From Chloroflexi bacterium HGW-Chloroflexi-6 (GTDB taxonomy: Bacteria; Chloroflexota; Anaerolineae; Anaerolineales; Villigracilaceae): DNA of 64,000 nucleotides. Below are positions 17,449 to 26,522 of this stretch, in pieces; position 1 is the stretch's first letter, and each line of letters opens with the position of its first letter. The translations under genes and the position numbers were made by a program. Below the pieces are notes generated by a model. The model made no database searches, was not told the origin of the DNA, and saw only the letters and a list, made by a program, of their open reading frames with translations. The stretch spans positions 1-64,000 of the forward strand of contig PHBU01000025.1 in NCBI GenBank assembly GCA_002840685.1. The letters run 5' to 3'.

Positions 17449-17891
17449 GCTGGCTTGTATTCCATATCGACACGGTGCAAGCCGGGGCCATAGTAGTTTT
17501 CTTGCCCGCCAGTCACGCGAAAGCCCTGGCGCTCAAAAAACGCCTGACTATACTGGCTGGTATCGATCACAATGTGCGCTTGCGGATCATCCTGGATGAT
17601 TTTTTCGATGCGCTTGGCGAGCAGGATACTGCCCAACCCGTGTTTGTGCAGGTCGCGTTGAACCATGCCCCAGGCCAAAACGATATCGCCGTTCTTCTCA
17701 GTGCCGTAACCGCCGCAGGCCACGATCTGGCCATCTTGTTCGAGCACAAAAAACGGACAGGGCTGGCGCTCGAGAAAACTCTCGAAAGCGGGGCGTTCTG
17801 ACGGATCGAAAAAAGGCGGGGTGTTGCCATCGAAAATCGCCAGGCACGCGGCCTGGTCGGCAGGTTGGTAGGGTCGGAATGTGGGGGTCAT
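17445..17891 (-). CDS. GNAT family N-acetyltransferase
   Basis: A 148-residue GCN5-related acetyltransferase. It begins FRPYQPADQAACLAIFDG, carries FVLEQDGQIVACGGYG as the central strands, and has the acetyl-CoA loop near VQRDLHKHGLGSILLAKRI (the Q/RxxGxG/A element) and a C-terminal QAFFERQGFRVTG. The acceptor is unknown. ATGA overlap with the downstream transferase indicates co-transcription. Confidence 0.85.
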   Translation of the reverse strand: MTPTFRPYQPADQAACLAIFDGNTPPFFDPSERPAFESFLERQPCPFFVLEQDGQIVACGGYGTEKNGDIVLAWGMVQRDLHKHGLGSILLAKRIEKIIQDDPQAHIVIDTSQYSQAFFERQGFRVTGGQENYYGPGLHRVDMEYKPA

Positions 17892-17916
17892 GGGAACGAT
17901 CTTTTGAACGGGCCGG

Positions 17917-19107
17917 CTATTGAAGTTGTTTCAGCAAGCCTTGCATTTCTTCTTCTTCGCCAGACTGGTCTTTGAAATATTCGGTCATAAAACTCGAGCG
18001 GCGCAAGCGCAGGCACATCGGGGCGACCACCGACAGGTCAGACTGGCTGACTTCGGTGCGGCCATCGGCGGCGGCGTAGGCGCGGGCAGCTTCGAACCAG
18101 GTGATCTCGGCCCGCAGGCTGTCGATGCCCATGCTTTGGATGAGATGAATGGCGCGCGTGGCGAGCTCATCGGGGATGCTGACCGAGCGCAGGCGTTTGC
18201 GCGCTTCCTGAATCTCGGCGGCGGCCTGCTGGCTTTCTTCGGCATAGTTGGCGATCATGGCGCGCTGGTTATTCAGGTAAGCCTGCACACGCCGATAAAC
18301 TTCGAGGCGTTCGGCGGCATTGCTCAGTCCGCGCACGATCAGGCGCAGGCCAAAACGGTCGAGGATCTGCGGGCGCAGCTTGCCTTCTTCGGGGTTCATC
18401 GAGCCGATCAAAACAAATCGGGCGCGATACGTGGCCGAAACCGGGCCGCGCCGCACAGTATAAATACCCTGGGCCGCGGCGTCGAGGATCGCGTCCATGA
18501 TCTCATCGGAAAGCAGGTTGATCTCGTCGATGTAGAGCAGATTGCGGTCGGCCTGGGCCAGGATTCCGCGCCGCAGCCGCATGCGCTCGTGAGTGGCCGC
18601 GCGCTCATCCAGGCCGCCGACCACATCTTCGATGCGTGCATTGAGCGGCAATTCGACCAGCCGCACCCGATCTGGCGCGGTCAGGGACTGGCCCGCGGCA
18701 TATTTTTGGGCGCACTCGGGGCAAATGGCATCGATGCCGCCCAGCTCAACATCTTCAGGCATACAGCCGTAATAGCAGGTCGAACGTTCGACATTGGGCA
18801 GCAGTTCGAGCAGGGAGCGCACCGCGGTAGTTTTGCCGGTTCCGCGCGGGCCGACCAGCAGAATCCCGCCGACGTTGGGGTTGACCAGCCCCAAGACCAG
18901 GGCCAGTTTCATCTCGGTTTGGCCAACCAGCGCCAGGAAGGGGAAGGGCAGCGCTTCGGCCATGCCCGATTCGCCCATTTCGGCAATACCCTTCATGAGC
19001 GACTTGCTGGACGCGAAATTGATCAGGTCTTTCAGCGAGCGAAAGGTCGAGACGACCTCGTCCTCTTGTGCGGGCTGCGGGTTGGGGGCGGATTCAGTTT
19101 CACTCAT
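17917..19107 (-). CDS. Mg-chelatase-like (BchI/MoxR-type) AAA+ ATPase with Cys cluster
   Basis: A 396-residue AAA+ ATPase close to the magnesium-chelatase I subunit. Walker A is GPRGTGKT (86-93), Walker B NLLYIDEINLL, sensor 1 SMNPEEGKLRPQ with the arginine-finger context DRFGL. Between Walker A and the core is a cluster C111-x3-C115 and C129-x2-C132 that could bind zinc or iron-sulphur. No bchlorophyll or cobalamin chelatase partner (BchD/CobN) is nearby, so a general MoxR-like chaperone role is as likely as metal chelation. It overlaps the upstream thioesterase gene by 8 bases. Confidence 0.8.
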   Translation of the reverse strand: MSETESAPNPQPAQEDEVVSTFRSLKDLINFASSKSLMKGIAEMGESGMAEALPFPFLALVGQTEMKLALVLGLVNPNVGGILLVGPRGTGKTTAVRSLLELLPNVERSTCYYGCMPEDVELGGIDAICPECAQKYAAGQSLTAPDRVRLVELPLNARIEDVVGGLDERAATHERMRLRRGILAQADRNLLYIDEINLLSDEIMDAILDAAAQGIYTVRRGPVSATYRARFVLIGSMNPEEGKLRPQILDRFGLRLIVRGLSNAAERLEVYRRVQAYLNNQRAMIANYAEESQQAAAEIQEARKRLRSVSIPDELATRAIHLIQSMGIDSLRAEITWFEAARAYAAADGRTEVSQSDLSVVAPMCLRLRRSSFMTEYFKDQSGEEEEMQGLLKQLQ

Positions 19108-19585
19108 GCGCTTTTACCTGTTTCAAACGTTCCTGCTGGCGCATTTTGGCCTGTTCCATGCGGCGGGCTTCTTCTGCGTTCCCGGCCACCAGCGGCGGGA
19201 CGCTGGCGCGGCTGCCGTCCTCGTTGAGCGCCACAAAAACGAGATAGGCATTGTTGGTATGGGTTTGCTCGCCAGTCAGCGGATTTTCAGCGACAACATG
19301 CACTTCGGCTTCCATCGAGGTCCGCCCGGAGTAGGTCACTTCGGCAACCAGCGTTACCAAATCGCCAATACGGATCGGTTCTCGAAAAGTCATACGATCG
19401 ATGGCGACGGTCACGGCGCGCTTCCCGGCATGGCGCATACAGGCCAGCGCGGCGCATTCATCGGCCAGTTTCATAATATAGCCGCCATGCACGTTGCCCA
19501 GGTTGTTGGCATGTTCAGGCTGCATCAACTGGGAAAGTGAAACGCGTGAGGCCGCAATTGTTTTGGGTTTTATTTCTGGGTTCAT
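19100..19585 (-). CDS. Hotdog-fold acyl-CoA thioesterase
   Basis: A 161-residue hotdog thioesterase of the YciA/BFIT type. Motifs are QPEHANNLGNVHGGYIMKLADECAA (the NxxGxxHGG-type active region) and RMTFREPIRIGDLVTLVAEV. It hydrolyses acyl-CoA in the cytoplasm. An ATG 30 bases further upstream lies against a terminator hairpin and lacks a ribosome site, so the ATG at 19585 is used. It leads an operon with the AAA+ ATPase. Confidence 0.88.
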   Translation of the reverse strand: MNPEIKPKTIAASRVSLSQLMQPEHANNLGNVHGGYIMKLADECAALACMRHAGKRAVTVAIDRMTFREPIRIGDLVTLVAEVTYSGRTSMEAEVHVVAENPLTGEQTHTNNAYLVFVALNEDGSRASVPPLVAGNAEEARRMEQAKMRQQERLKQVKAHE

Positions 19586-19617
19586 AGGCCTGCAACCTTT
19601 TCGGGCAATCGCCATAA

Positions 19618-19652
19618 AAAAATCAAAGTCGTAACATCCGACTTTGATTTTA
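19618..19652 (-). terminator. Intrinsic terminator
   Basis: The stem AAAATCAAAGTCG / CGACTTTGATTTT lies 3' of the minus-strand nuclease gene, with a T-run on that strand. Confidence 0.85.
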
Positions 19653-19696
19653 GCATTGATTTGAGCGGCAGATCAGTTTGTTTCTTCTTTACAAAG

Positions 19697-20518
19697 CTAC
19701 AGTTCGATCTCAGCGATTTGATCCAGCATGATTTCGGGCATGATCTCGGCTTCAATTTCGGCTTCGCGCCAATCCCCGGCTGAGGCGCCGCGCGCGCAGT
19801 ACGAACGATAGGTGCAAAAACGGCAGGTTTTGTCTATTTCGTTTTCATCCACTTTGGGGTATTCGCCAGCCTGGCTGATCTCACGGATGGTTTTCTCCAA
19901 CCCGGCGCGGTCGCGCTCGAATTGCCCGGCGTTATACGGGAAGCGGGCCGGCTCGTCTGGAAATTCGGTGAACCAGTAGATCATTTCGATCTGTTCGGGG
20001 GAAAAATCCTTGCCGCCGTTCAGGTGTTTCCCGGCTTCGGCCAGCAGCCAGCGATAAACACGCGTTTGCCATCGAACGGACAGAAACTCATTGCGCGGGC
20101 GCTTGTGGTAGGTTTTCCAATCGTAGATGGTGGCTTTGCCGTTCGAAACGGCGATCAGGTCAAACTTGGCGGTCAGGCGATAGCCGCCCAGCGGGGCCGA
20201 AAGCGCAATTTCAGGGTAAAGCTTTTCGGCGTTGGCGATCTTTGGATAATCCGCGCTGAAGCTTTGCCACCATTTCGCCAGCTCGGGGCTGCCGGCCAGT
20301 TTTTCCAGTTTTTCGAGCGGGATCCCGACCAGGGCCTGCTGGGCCATGCGGTGGAAGAGTTGCCCGGCCTGTTGGCGGCGCTCGTTCTCAAGGGTTGGTT
20401 CCGTTTCGATGGCGGGCCACGCCAGCCGCTCCAGGTAACGCAATTGGAAGCGGCGGGCGCAGTCAGCGTAATCTTGCAGGGACGATTGCGAGAAAGTAAA
20501 AAGCGCCGGAAATTCCAT
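19697..20518 (-). CDS. RecB/Cas4-like PD-(D/E)XK nuclease with Fe-S cluster cysteines
   Basis: A 273-residue nuclease-like protein. One Cys at residue 20 (DYADCARRFQ) and three near the end (C232, C235, C241 in CRFCTYRSYC) form the 4Fe-4S pattern of AddB and Cas4 nucleases. The catalytic core is visible as AKFDLIAV, IYDWKT (DxK) and QTRVY (QxxxY). It likely cuts DNA exonucleolytically. No Cas genes or helicase partner are adjacent, so a CRISPR role is not supported. It ends a two-gene run with 20522-22645, 3 bases apart. Confidence 0.85.
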   Translation of the reverse strand: MEFPALFTFSQSSLQDYADCARRFQLRYLERLAWPAIETEPTLENERRQQAGQLFHRMAQQALVGIPLEKLEKLAGSPELAKWWQSFSADYPKIANAEKLYPEIALSAPLGGYRLTAKFDLIAVSNGKATIYDWKTYHKRPRNEFLSVRWQTRVYRWLLAEAGKHLNGGKDFSPEQIEMIYWFTEFPDEPARFPYNAGQFERDRAGLEKTIREISQAGEYPKVDENEIDKTCRFCTYRSYCARGASAGDWREAEIEAEIMPEIMLDQIAEIEL

Positions 20519-20521
20519 GGT

Positions 20522-22645
20522 TTACTTGATGACGATCCCGAGATGATTTGCGACAGAACGTTCTTTGCCGGGCGTATTGCTGTCGATCGGCTTGTTCAAG
20601 ACGCGCGGTTGATTGTCAGCGCCATTGACGATCATCGCCGAAGAGCCGCCGCCGTCCATGTTGATGCCGCCGTAAGCGCCGAAAGCGATCAGCATATCGA
20701 CCAGTTCGTGCAGGTTGACGCCCTCGCTGTAACCGGGCTGGCGGCCATCGATGACCATCAAAACCAGGCCGCGCCCGTTCTGGGTCAGGCCGATGGCAGT
20801 CCGCGGAGCAGGCACATCCAGCGCCAGATCTTCAAGGCGTTTCCCGGCCCGGATAATGATGCGGTCACCGGAAACAGCATTGAAGGGGGTGCCTTTTGGC
20901 TTTTCAAGCGTGACCTCGTGATTGACATTCATGAAGATGGTTGCGGCGGGGGTGCTATTGTAAACTTTGCCCTGCGAAGCCGCATAACCGTTGACCTTGA
21001 CCGGGTCACCGCTGGCGCAGATGGGCGCCGCTGCAGGGGGCAGGTAAGTAAAACCATCGCCGTTGATCGCGATCTGCTGTTTAAACTCTGATAGAAAGCG
21101 GGACGTGGTTCTGGTGCAGGAAATTCCGCCAACCTCGCTTTCAGGGGTAATAAAGAAGGAGTACTTGGCTGCCTGCAGGTCGAGCGCCAGCGTGTGGGCC
21201 ACGATCCGGCGCGGCGAAGTGTATTCGCGCCGGAAGTAGGTTGCGCCAGGAAACAAGCGCTGCCGAATGGATTTGGGTTGTTCCAGCCCGATGCTGGTCA
21301 GGTAGGCTTTGGAGCACCAACCCGTCAGACCGTCAAAACGCGTGATCTGGATCCAGCCCGCGCCGGTATCCGCGCTGATCGAGCCAACCGTATCATCTTT
21401 AACCAGGTTGCCAATCGCGGCAAAGGTTGTACCCGGACCGGCCCGCACCAACAGCGAGGAAGCTGTTACCTTGTACCAGGGAAACAGATTGGGGTTGGGG
21501 TCAGTCGGTGGCGTGGGGTTTTCCACCAGTACAAGATATTCGCTGGCACACCAACCTTCCAGCCCGGCCTTGTTGCGGATCTTCATCCAGGCTTTGTCTA
21601 CACTGAGCGCCAACTCCTCGACGATTTCGTTCAGGCTCAAGCCTCCGATGATCCCAAAGCTGGTGCCGGGGCCGCTGCGGACGCGCAATGAAGTGGCAGT
21701 GACGCGGTAGCTTCGGCCTGTTCCGGGGTCGGGATCAGGATTGGGATCAGGGTCCGGATCGGGGTCGGGGTCAGGGTCAGGCGCCGGAATTTCCACAAAA
21801 AAGTTTTTAGCGGCCCACCCGGTCAGGTTGTCATCGCGTTTGATCTGAACCCAGTTGTTATCCTGCGAGGTGCCTAATTGGGTGACAATATCATCCTGTT
21901 TAAGCACGCCAAGACTATTGAAAGTGATGGCGGGACCCTCGCGCACGCTCAAGTCAACCCTGAACTTCGAGATGGAGGGTTGGTCGGTCAACTTAAAACG
22001 TTTTTTGAAGGTTTCTTCATCGCCGTTGAAATAGTTCAGGTCAATTTGCTTGCTTTCGACCCCGTATAATTTCCCATCACCTTTTTCGGTATATTGCCAG
22101 AAAATCCATTCGTTTTCAGACCAGGGTTTGGGGACCAGCGGTTTTTGGGCGTTATAGTGGGCGATCCAGAGCGGGTATTTGTGGAAATATTCCAGGCTGG
22201 CGGCCTGTGTGCTGGCGTTGGGAGCGTTATCGCGCCAGTAATAATAGGCGGTGTAAACACCGATCTCTTTTTGGCCAACCAGGGTTTTCAGCCGTTCGAG
22301 AAAAACATACCAGTTTTGCCAGCCCTTATAACTTCCGCCATACTTTTCTTCAAAATCGGCCCAGAGTGGCAATTCTCCGAGATCGTTGCCCAGGGTTTGG
22401 ACCCATAATTCGGCTTGTTTTTTAGGGTCGGCGCGGCTGTCGAAGAACCAGTAGGTGCCGCGCGGCAGGCCGACCCGTTTCGATTCGCTCCAGTGATAAG
22501 CGAAGCGCGAATCGGCCCACAGGTTTTGGCCGGCGCGGACGATCAGGAAATCGGTGACGGAGCGCATTTTTACAAAGTCCACACCCTGCGGCGTGGAGGG
22601 TTCATCTTGATAGAAACTGATATCGGGGCCGATAATTTGTCTCAT
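20522..22645 (-). CDS. GH25-like, triple SH3 and phosphodiester glycosidase (NAGPA) fusion
   Basis: A 707-residue multidomain protein. Residues 1-215 are GH25-lysozyme-like, with D8 (GPDISFYQ) and an ADFEE motif (D97, E99). Three bacterial SH3 repeats follow (about 235-290, 320-370, 385-440), each with a VR-x-GP core; the first and second are separated by an Asp-Pro repeat linker. Residues 455-707 form a NAGPA/DUF2233 domain with MDGGGSSAMIVNG. The parts suggest peptidoglycan or polysaccharide processing, yet no signal peptide is visible at the chosen start. Confidence 0.85.
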   Translation of the reverse strand: MRQIIGPDISFYQDEPSTPQGVDFVKMRSVTDFLIVRAGQNLWADSRFAYHWSESKRVGLPRGTYWFFDSRADPKKQAELWVQTLGNDLGELPLWADFEEKYGGSYKGWQNWYVFLERLKTLVGQKEIGVYTAYYYWRDNAPNASTQAASLEYFHKYPLWIAHYNAQKPLVPKPWSENEWIFWQYTEKGDGKLYGVESKQIDLNYFNGDEETFKKRFKLTDQPSISKFRVDLSVREGPAITFNSLGVLKQDDIVTQLGTSQDNNWVQIKRDDNLTGWAAKNFFVEIPAPDPDPDPDPDPDPNPDPDPGTGRSYRVTATSLRVRSGPGTSFGIIGGLSLNEIVEELALSVDKAWMKIRNKAGLEGWCASEYLVLVENPTPPTDPNPNLFPWYKVTASSLLVRAGPGTTFAAIGNLVKDDTVGSISADTGAGWIQITRFDGLTGWCSKAYLTSIGLEQPKSIRQRLFPGATYFRREYTSPRRIVAHTLALDLQAAKYSFFITPESEVGGISCTRTTSRFLSEFKQQIAINGDGFTYLPPAAAPICASGDPVKVNGYAASQGKVYNSTPAATIFMNVNHEVTLEKPKGTPFNAVSGDRIIIRAGKRLEDLALDVPAPRTAIGLTQNGRGLVLMVIDGRQPGYSEGVNLHELVDMLIAFGAYGGINMDGGGSSAMIVNGADNQPRVLNKPIDSNTPGKERSVANHLGIVIK

Positions 22646-22982
22646 GCTGCGCTCCTTGGAAAAATGAGAGAACTAATTATTATTCTGATGCAAGATCAGA
22701 CCGTATTCCTTTGAAGTATTGATTCGGCCGTTTCGTAAATCATTTCATCGATTATGGCATATTCACGTTTTGTGCAAGAAGCAAATATCATCTATCCGCA
22801 CACAATCTATGATTATTATATGTCCATTAATGCATCTTTGAGCAATGTCATACCACCCCAAATAAATCCTTTTATAAACAGATGTACTTTCTCTTGACCA
22901 ATTATAAACTTTCGGGACATGTTTTCATTCACCCCTCGGCCATTTCATTAAACATTCAATCCATTACGCTGGCACACATATT
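22646..22982. other. AT-rich intergenic stretch without a recognisable gene
   Basis: 337 bp with no convincing ORF, RNA or strong hairpin. It separates the GH25-SH3-NAGPA gene from the kinase gene and is clearly more AT-rich than both. It probably holds the promoter of 20522-22645, but no box could be picked with confidence. Confidence 0.5.
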
Positions 22983-23837
22983 TTATGCGTATTGGCTCAA
23001 AATTCCCTGTACCTGGGGCAGGTAGCCGGGGCCAAACAGATTCAGATGGTTGAGCAAATGATACAGGTTGTACAAGTCGAAACGTTCACGGTAGCCTGCC
23101 GTCAGCGGGCGAACAGACTCATAGGCGGCATAAAACTCGGATGGAAGCGAGCCAAACAGGTTGGCCATCGCCAGGTCGGCTTCGGCCCAACCGTAATAGA
23201 CCGCCGGGTCGATCAGGCAGGCCAGCCCGCCCGGGCCGAGGTGGATGTTGCCGCTCCACAGATCGCCGTGCAACAGGCTGGCAGGCTGGGGCGGGATGAG
23301 TTCCGGCAGCCGCTGGCAGAGTTTTTCGACCCGCTGCAGATCTGACGAAGACAGCAACCGGCTGCGATGCGCCAACTCGGCCTGGAACTGAAGCCGCTGT
23401 TCGGCGAAGAAGGCAAACCCGTCCGCGTAGCGCGGATTGGGCTGGGGCGTGGAGCCGATATAGTTATCGGCATCAAAGCCAAACTGCGGGTGAGTATGCA
23501 GGTGCAGGGCGGCCATTTGCTGGCCGAAAATCTCCCAGCAGCGCGGGTTGCGCGGTTCGGGAGTCAGGTATTCGAGCAAGAGAAAGCTGGGAGCGTGGAG
23601 ATAAACCTGCGGCACGCGCGGAGCGCCTGGGGCACTGCCCAGTTCGCGCAAGCCATCTGCTTCGCGAGCGAACATATCGACAGGGATGGCGCGGTTTTGC
23701 TTGAGAAACAAATGCGGGCCGCTGCTGGTGGCAAGCACCCGGGAATCGTTGATGCAGCCGCCGCCCAGCGGTTGAGCACTGGCAATTTTCCCCCAGCCTT
23801 TTTGACCAATGAATTGGGCGAGCGCATCTGGTAACAT
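22983..23837 (-). CDS. Fructosamine kinase family protein
   Basis: A 284-residue member of the fructosamine-3-kinase family (APH-like fold), which phosphorylates ketoamines on glycated proteins. Motifs are GGGCINDSRVL (glycine loop), FLKQNRA, LLEYLTPEPRNP, the catalytic LLHGDLWSGNIHLG (about 188-201), and the metal-binding IDPAVYYGWAEADLAM. Length is normal. It is separated by one base from the downstream end of the phosphatase gene and probably co-transcribed with it. Confidence 0.9.
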   Translation of the reverse strand: MLPDALAQFIGQKGWGKIASAQPLGGGCINDSRVLATSSGPHLFLKQNRAIPVDMFAREADGLRELGSAPGAPRVPQVYLHAPSFLLLEYLTPEPRNPRCWEIFGQQMAALHLHTHPQFGFDADNYIGSTPQPNPRYADGFAFFAEQRLQFQAELAHRSRLLSSSDLQRVEKLCQRLPELIPPQPASLLHGDLWSGNIHLGPGGLACLIDPAVYYGWAEADLAMANLFGSLPSEFYAAYESVRPLTAGYRERFDLYNLYHLLNHLNLFGPGYLPQVQGILSQYA

Positions 23838-23838
23838 T

Positions 23839-24324
23839 TTAGCGTTTCGGCAGGCGTTCCAGCCAGCCGCGACAGGAGCGTTCGATCATCTGATAGGCCG
23901 ATTCGAAGTCATTCAGATCGCCGTAATAGGGGTCGGGAACTTCAAGATCGCCGCGCGCCTGCGGGTCGGTTTCACGCAGCAGGTGGATTTTCCCGCGATC
24001 AGGACCATTGCCCGCCATGCGTTTGAGCCCGTCAAAAATGTCTTCATCGAGAGCGAGGATCAGGTCAAAGCGCTCCAGGTCGCGGGCGCGGAATTGCTGG
24101 GCCGTGCTGTCGAGGATGACCCCGTGCCGGCGGGCAACGATCTGCGAGCGGCTGTCGGGGTCTTCGCCAGCGTGCCAGCCGCCCAGCCCCGCCGATTCAA
24201 CGTGGAATTCAGCTTCGCGCCCGGCTTCTTTAACGAGTTTTTTGAAGATCCCCTCCCCGAGCGGGCTGCGGCAGATATTGCCGAGGCAAACAAATGTAAT
24301 GGCGTAAGGTTTGGTTGGGATCAT
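23839..24324 (-). CDS. Low-molecular-weight protein-tyrosine phosphatase
   Basis: A 161-residue phosphatase with the C(x)5R loop CLGNICRS (C13 nucleophile, R19) and the general-acid Asp in VPDPYYGD. It removes phosphate from phosphotyrosine proteins. The pairing with fructosamine kinase is known from many bacteria and suggests a joint role in protein deglycation or small-molecule phosphate handling; that is inference. Confidence 0.92.
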   Translation of the reverse strand: MIPTKPYAITFVCLGNICRSPLGEGIFKKLVKEAGREAEFHVESAGLGGWHAGEDPDSRSQIVARRHGVILDSTAQQFRARDLERFDLILALDEDIFDGLKRMAGNGPDRGKIHLLRETDPQARGDLEVPDPYYGDLNDFESAYQMIERSCRGWLERLPKR

Positions 24325-24488
24325 TGGAATGGCCTTGTTTTATGTGAATGACTTGCACAGTATATCTTAACTGAAAGTATGATTCATAACAGCGGATCGT
24401 TTCGGGCTATCGCCCTCGCAATGACATCTTGAATATGAATCACACGAATTTTCACAAAAAAACCTTGAAAACGTGTTCCGGGATAAGG

Positions 24489-26519
24489 CTATTGACAGCC
24501 AAGCTCTTCCAACAGGCCAACGGGCAGGGGCTGCTGTTGTCCGGCGCGATTCCAGGCGGCGCACAGGGCTTTGCGCAGGAAGGGGCGTTCGGCGGCCACC
24601 TGGCGGGTGCGCAGGACAGCCTGATCAAACTCCCCGCGCCAGGCTCCGGCTTCGATGAAGGGAATCCACTCGAGCGGGTCTGCGGGAGTCAGGCCAAGTT
24701 GGGCGGCCTGGGCATCGAGGCGGGCGATCTCGCCCCAGTCAGCGCGCTGGCGGGCCAGCTCGGCTTTGGCGTAGTGGTAGCACCAGCCGCGCGCCGGCTC
24801 AGGGCCAAAAACAGATACGGGGGTGGACTTTGAGCCGGAAAAACGGATGGTGGAATCGGATGCGGTCGTTGCCGGGATCAGGTTGGGGTTTGAGAGCGCA
24901 ATGGCCTGCTGCATCCGTTCGGACAGGTTCTGGTAGGCATTCTGGTCGCCAGGAGATAAGATCCGCAGACAGCCGTGAACGGGGGCCAGGAAAGCGATCG
25001 ATTGGGATGTATTGCCGCTAAAATGCGCCGGGCGAAAGGGAAACTCGATTGGTGTATTTGGGTCAAGGGCCAGGCGTTCAGGGCGCATATCAACGCCGAA
25101 AACCAGGTAAGGCAGTTGCAGGGAATTCAGGTCAGGGGCGTAGAGCCAGTTGACAGGGGCGGTCAGGGAATAATCGGTTTCGTAGTCGATCTCGAGGGTG
25201 TCGGTGAAGAGCACAGTCCCCGGTTCGAGAGCGGGGATGCGCCAGGCCAACTGCCAGTAGATCTCGCGCTGGCGCTCCCAGTCGCGGCGAAAGATGTTGG
25301 CGTTGTAGAACTGCTGCCCGACCCCGAGCGCAACCAAAAGGCTGACGAAAACCAGCCGCCAGCGGGCATTACGGACGAGCAGTTCGATTATTCCGGCTGC
25401 CAGCAGGCTGGCGGCAAGCATCATTGAAACGTTAAAACGGTCAAAGCTGGATTGGAGCGTGAGCGGCAGCCCGGCTGCCCAGGAGGGGATGCGCCCGAGG
25501 ACGATGCCAAGCAGGCCAATCAAAATGGCGCTCAGCGCCCAGCGGTCGAGAGCGGATGCGGAAGCGGGTAAAACGGATTCGTTGAAGGCGGAAAGATGAG
25601 CCAAGTAGAAGGTCAGCAGGGCAAATGTAACGGCGATCAGCGCCAGGGTTAACAAAGCCGAGGGCGTGGGGAAAGCCTCCATAACGAGATGCAGGATCTG
25701 GGCGTAGGCAACGAATCCTGCTTTGATCACGGCTTCGGCTGAAGCAGTAAAAAAACCTGTCAAAAGGTCGAGGCCCGAGGCTTGCACATCCCCGAGCACT
25801 TCGAGATCGTAATTAGCGTAGAGGCCTGAGCGATAGTAGAAAAATAACCAGACGGCGTTAAGCAGCCAGACTGCGATATATGGGAGCCAAAGTTTGAGGG
25901 CCTGCCAGGCGCGCGGTAAAAGCGGATGCGCGCCAAGCATCGCAAACAGGAACAGGAAACGCAGCGGTTCAAGCGTGACGAAATACTCGGTCGGGAAGAC
26001 ACCCAACGCCAGCAAGAGCAAGGCAATCAGCGTGCGCGGACGGGAGCGGGCCGGGGCATGGAAAGCCCAGCCCGTTGCGCCAAACGATAAAATATAAAAA
26101 AGCAGGGGAATGAGTTCCTGGTTGATATGGGTAAAGGCAACCCAATGCTGGGAGTAGCCGGGGTAAACCAGAAAGACGAGCGCCGCCACCAAAGTTTGGC
26201 GTTGGCGATCGGGCCAGATACTGCGCAAGGCCCACCAGGCGGCCAGGGTCAAGCTAAAACGGATGACAAGCGCAAAAACCTGCCAGGCAAGCGGGGTTTC
26301 GGGCAACAGGCCGGTGGTCAGCCAGAAGATTGGACCAAGGAAGGGCCGCACACGCAAAAAAGAACGCAGGAAGCTCTCTGGCCCGGCGAAATGCGCGCCC
26401 CAGACGAAGGGCCAATCGTCCCAGTAAAAACCGGTGCGGGTAACGAGCAACCCGTAGGCCAGGACAACCAGAACCGCAAAGGCCAGCGGGATGCTCTTTG
26501 ATGAAAAACGAAACGGCAT
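24489..26519 (-). CDS. Large polytopic membrane protein, GT-C-like (paralogue)
   Basis: A 676-residue membrane protein, paralogous to 1993-4026. The first outer loop has FYWDDWPFVW, the fourth region VYPGYSQHW, and the C-terminal block FGPEPARGWCYHYAK leads into helices with LARQRADWGEIARLD and WIPFIEAG. About a dozen hydrophobic segments fill residues 10-400. A lipid-sugar transferase or polysaccharide-export role is possible from the DD loop; nothing stronger can be claimed. It begins 3 bases after the DegV gene. Confidence 0.6.
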   Translation of the reverse strand: MPFRFSSKSIPLAFAVLVVLAYGLLVTRTGFYWDDWPFVWGAHFAGPESFLRSFLRVRPFLGPIFWLTTGLLPETPLAWQVFALVIRFSLTLAAWWALRSIWPDRQRQTLVAALVFLVYPGYSQHWVAFTHINQELIPLLFYILSFGATGWAFHAPARSRPRTLIALLLLALGVFPTEYFVTLEPLRFLFLFAMLGAHPLLPRAWQALKLWLPYIAVWLLNAVWLFFYYRSGLYANYDLEVLGDVQASGLDLLTGFFTASAEAVIKAGFVAYAQILHLVMEAFPTPSALLTLALIAVTFALLTFYLAHLSAFNESVLPASASALDRWALSAILIGLLGIVLGRIPSWAAGLPLTLQSSFDRFNVSMMLAASLLAAGIIELLVRNARWRLVFVSLLVALGVGQQFYNANIFRRDWERQREIYWQLAWRIPALEPGTVLFTDTLEIDYETDYSLTAPVNWLYAPDLNSLQLPYLVFGVDMRPERLALDPNTPIEFPFRPAHFSGNTSQSIAFLAPVHGCLRILSPGDQNAYQNLSERMQQAIALSNPNLIPATTASDSTIRFSGSKSTPVSVFGPEPARGWCYHYAKAELARQRADWGEIARLDAQAAQLGLTPADPLEWIPFIEAGAWRGEFDQAVLRTRQVAAERPFLRKALCAAWNRAGQQQPLPVGLLEELGCQ

Positions 26520-26522
26520 GAG

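Noticed and set aside
17920..19227. A 435-codon open frame on the + strand opposite the BchI-like gene
   Set aside because: Antisense of an intact AAA+ ATPase with all motifs; no family resemblance.
19697..20518. Cas4 of a CRISPR system
   Set aside because: No repeats, cas1 or cas2 nearby; the Fe-S nuclease pattern also fits RecB-like proteins outside CRISPR.
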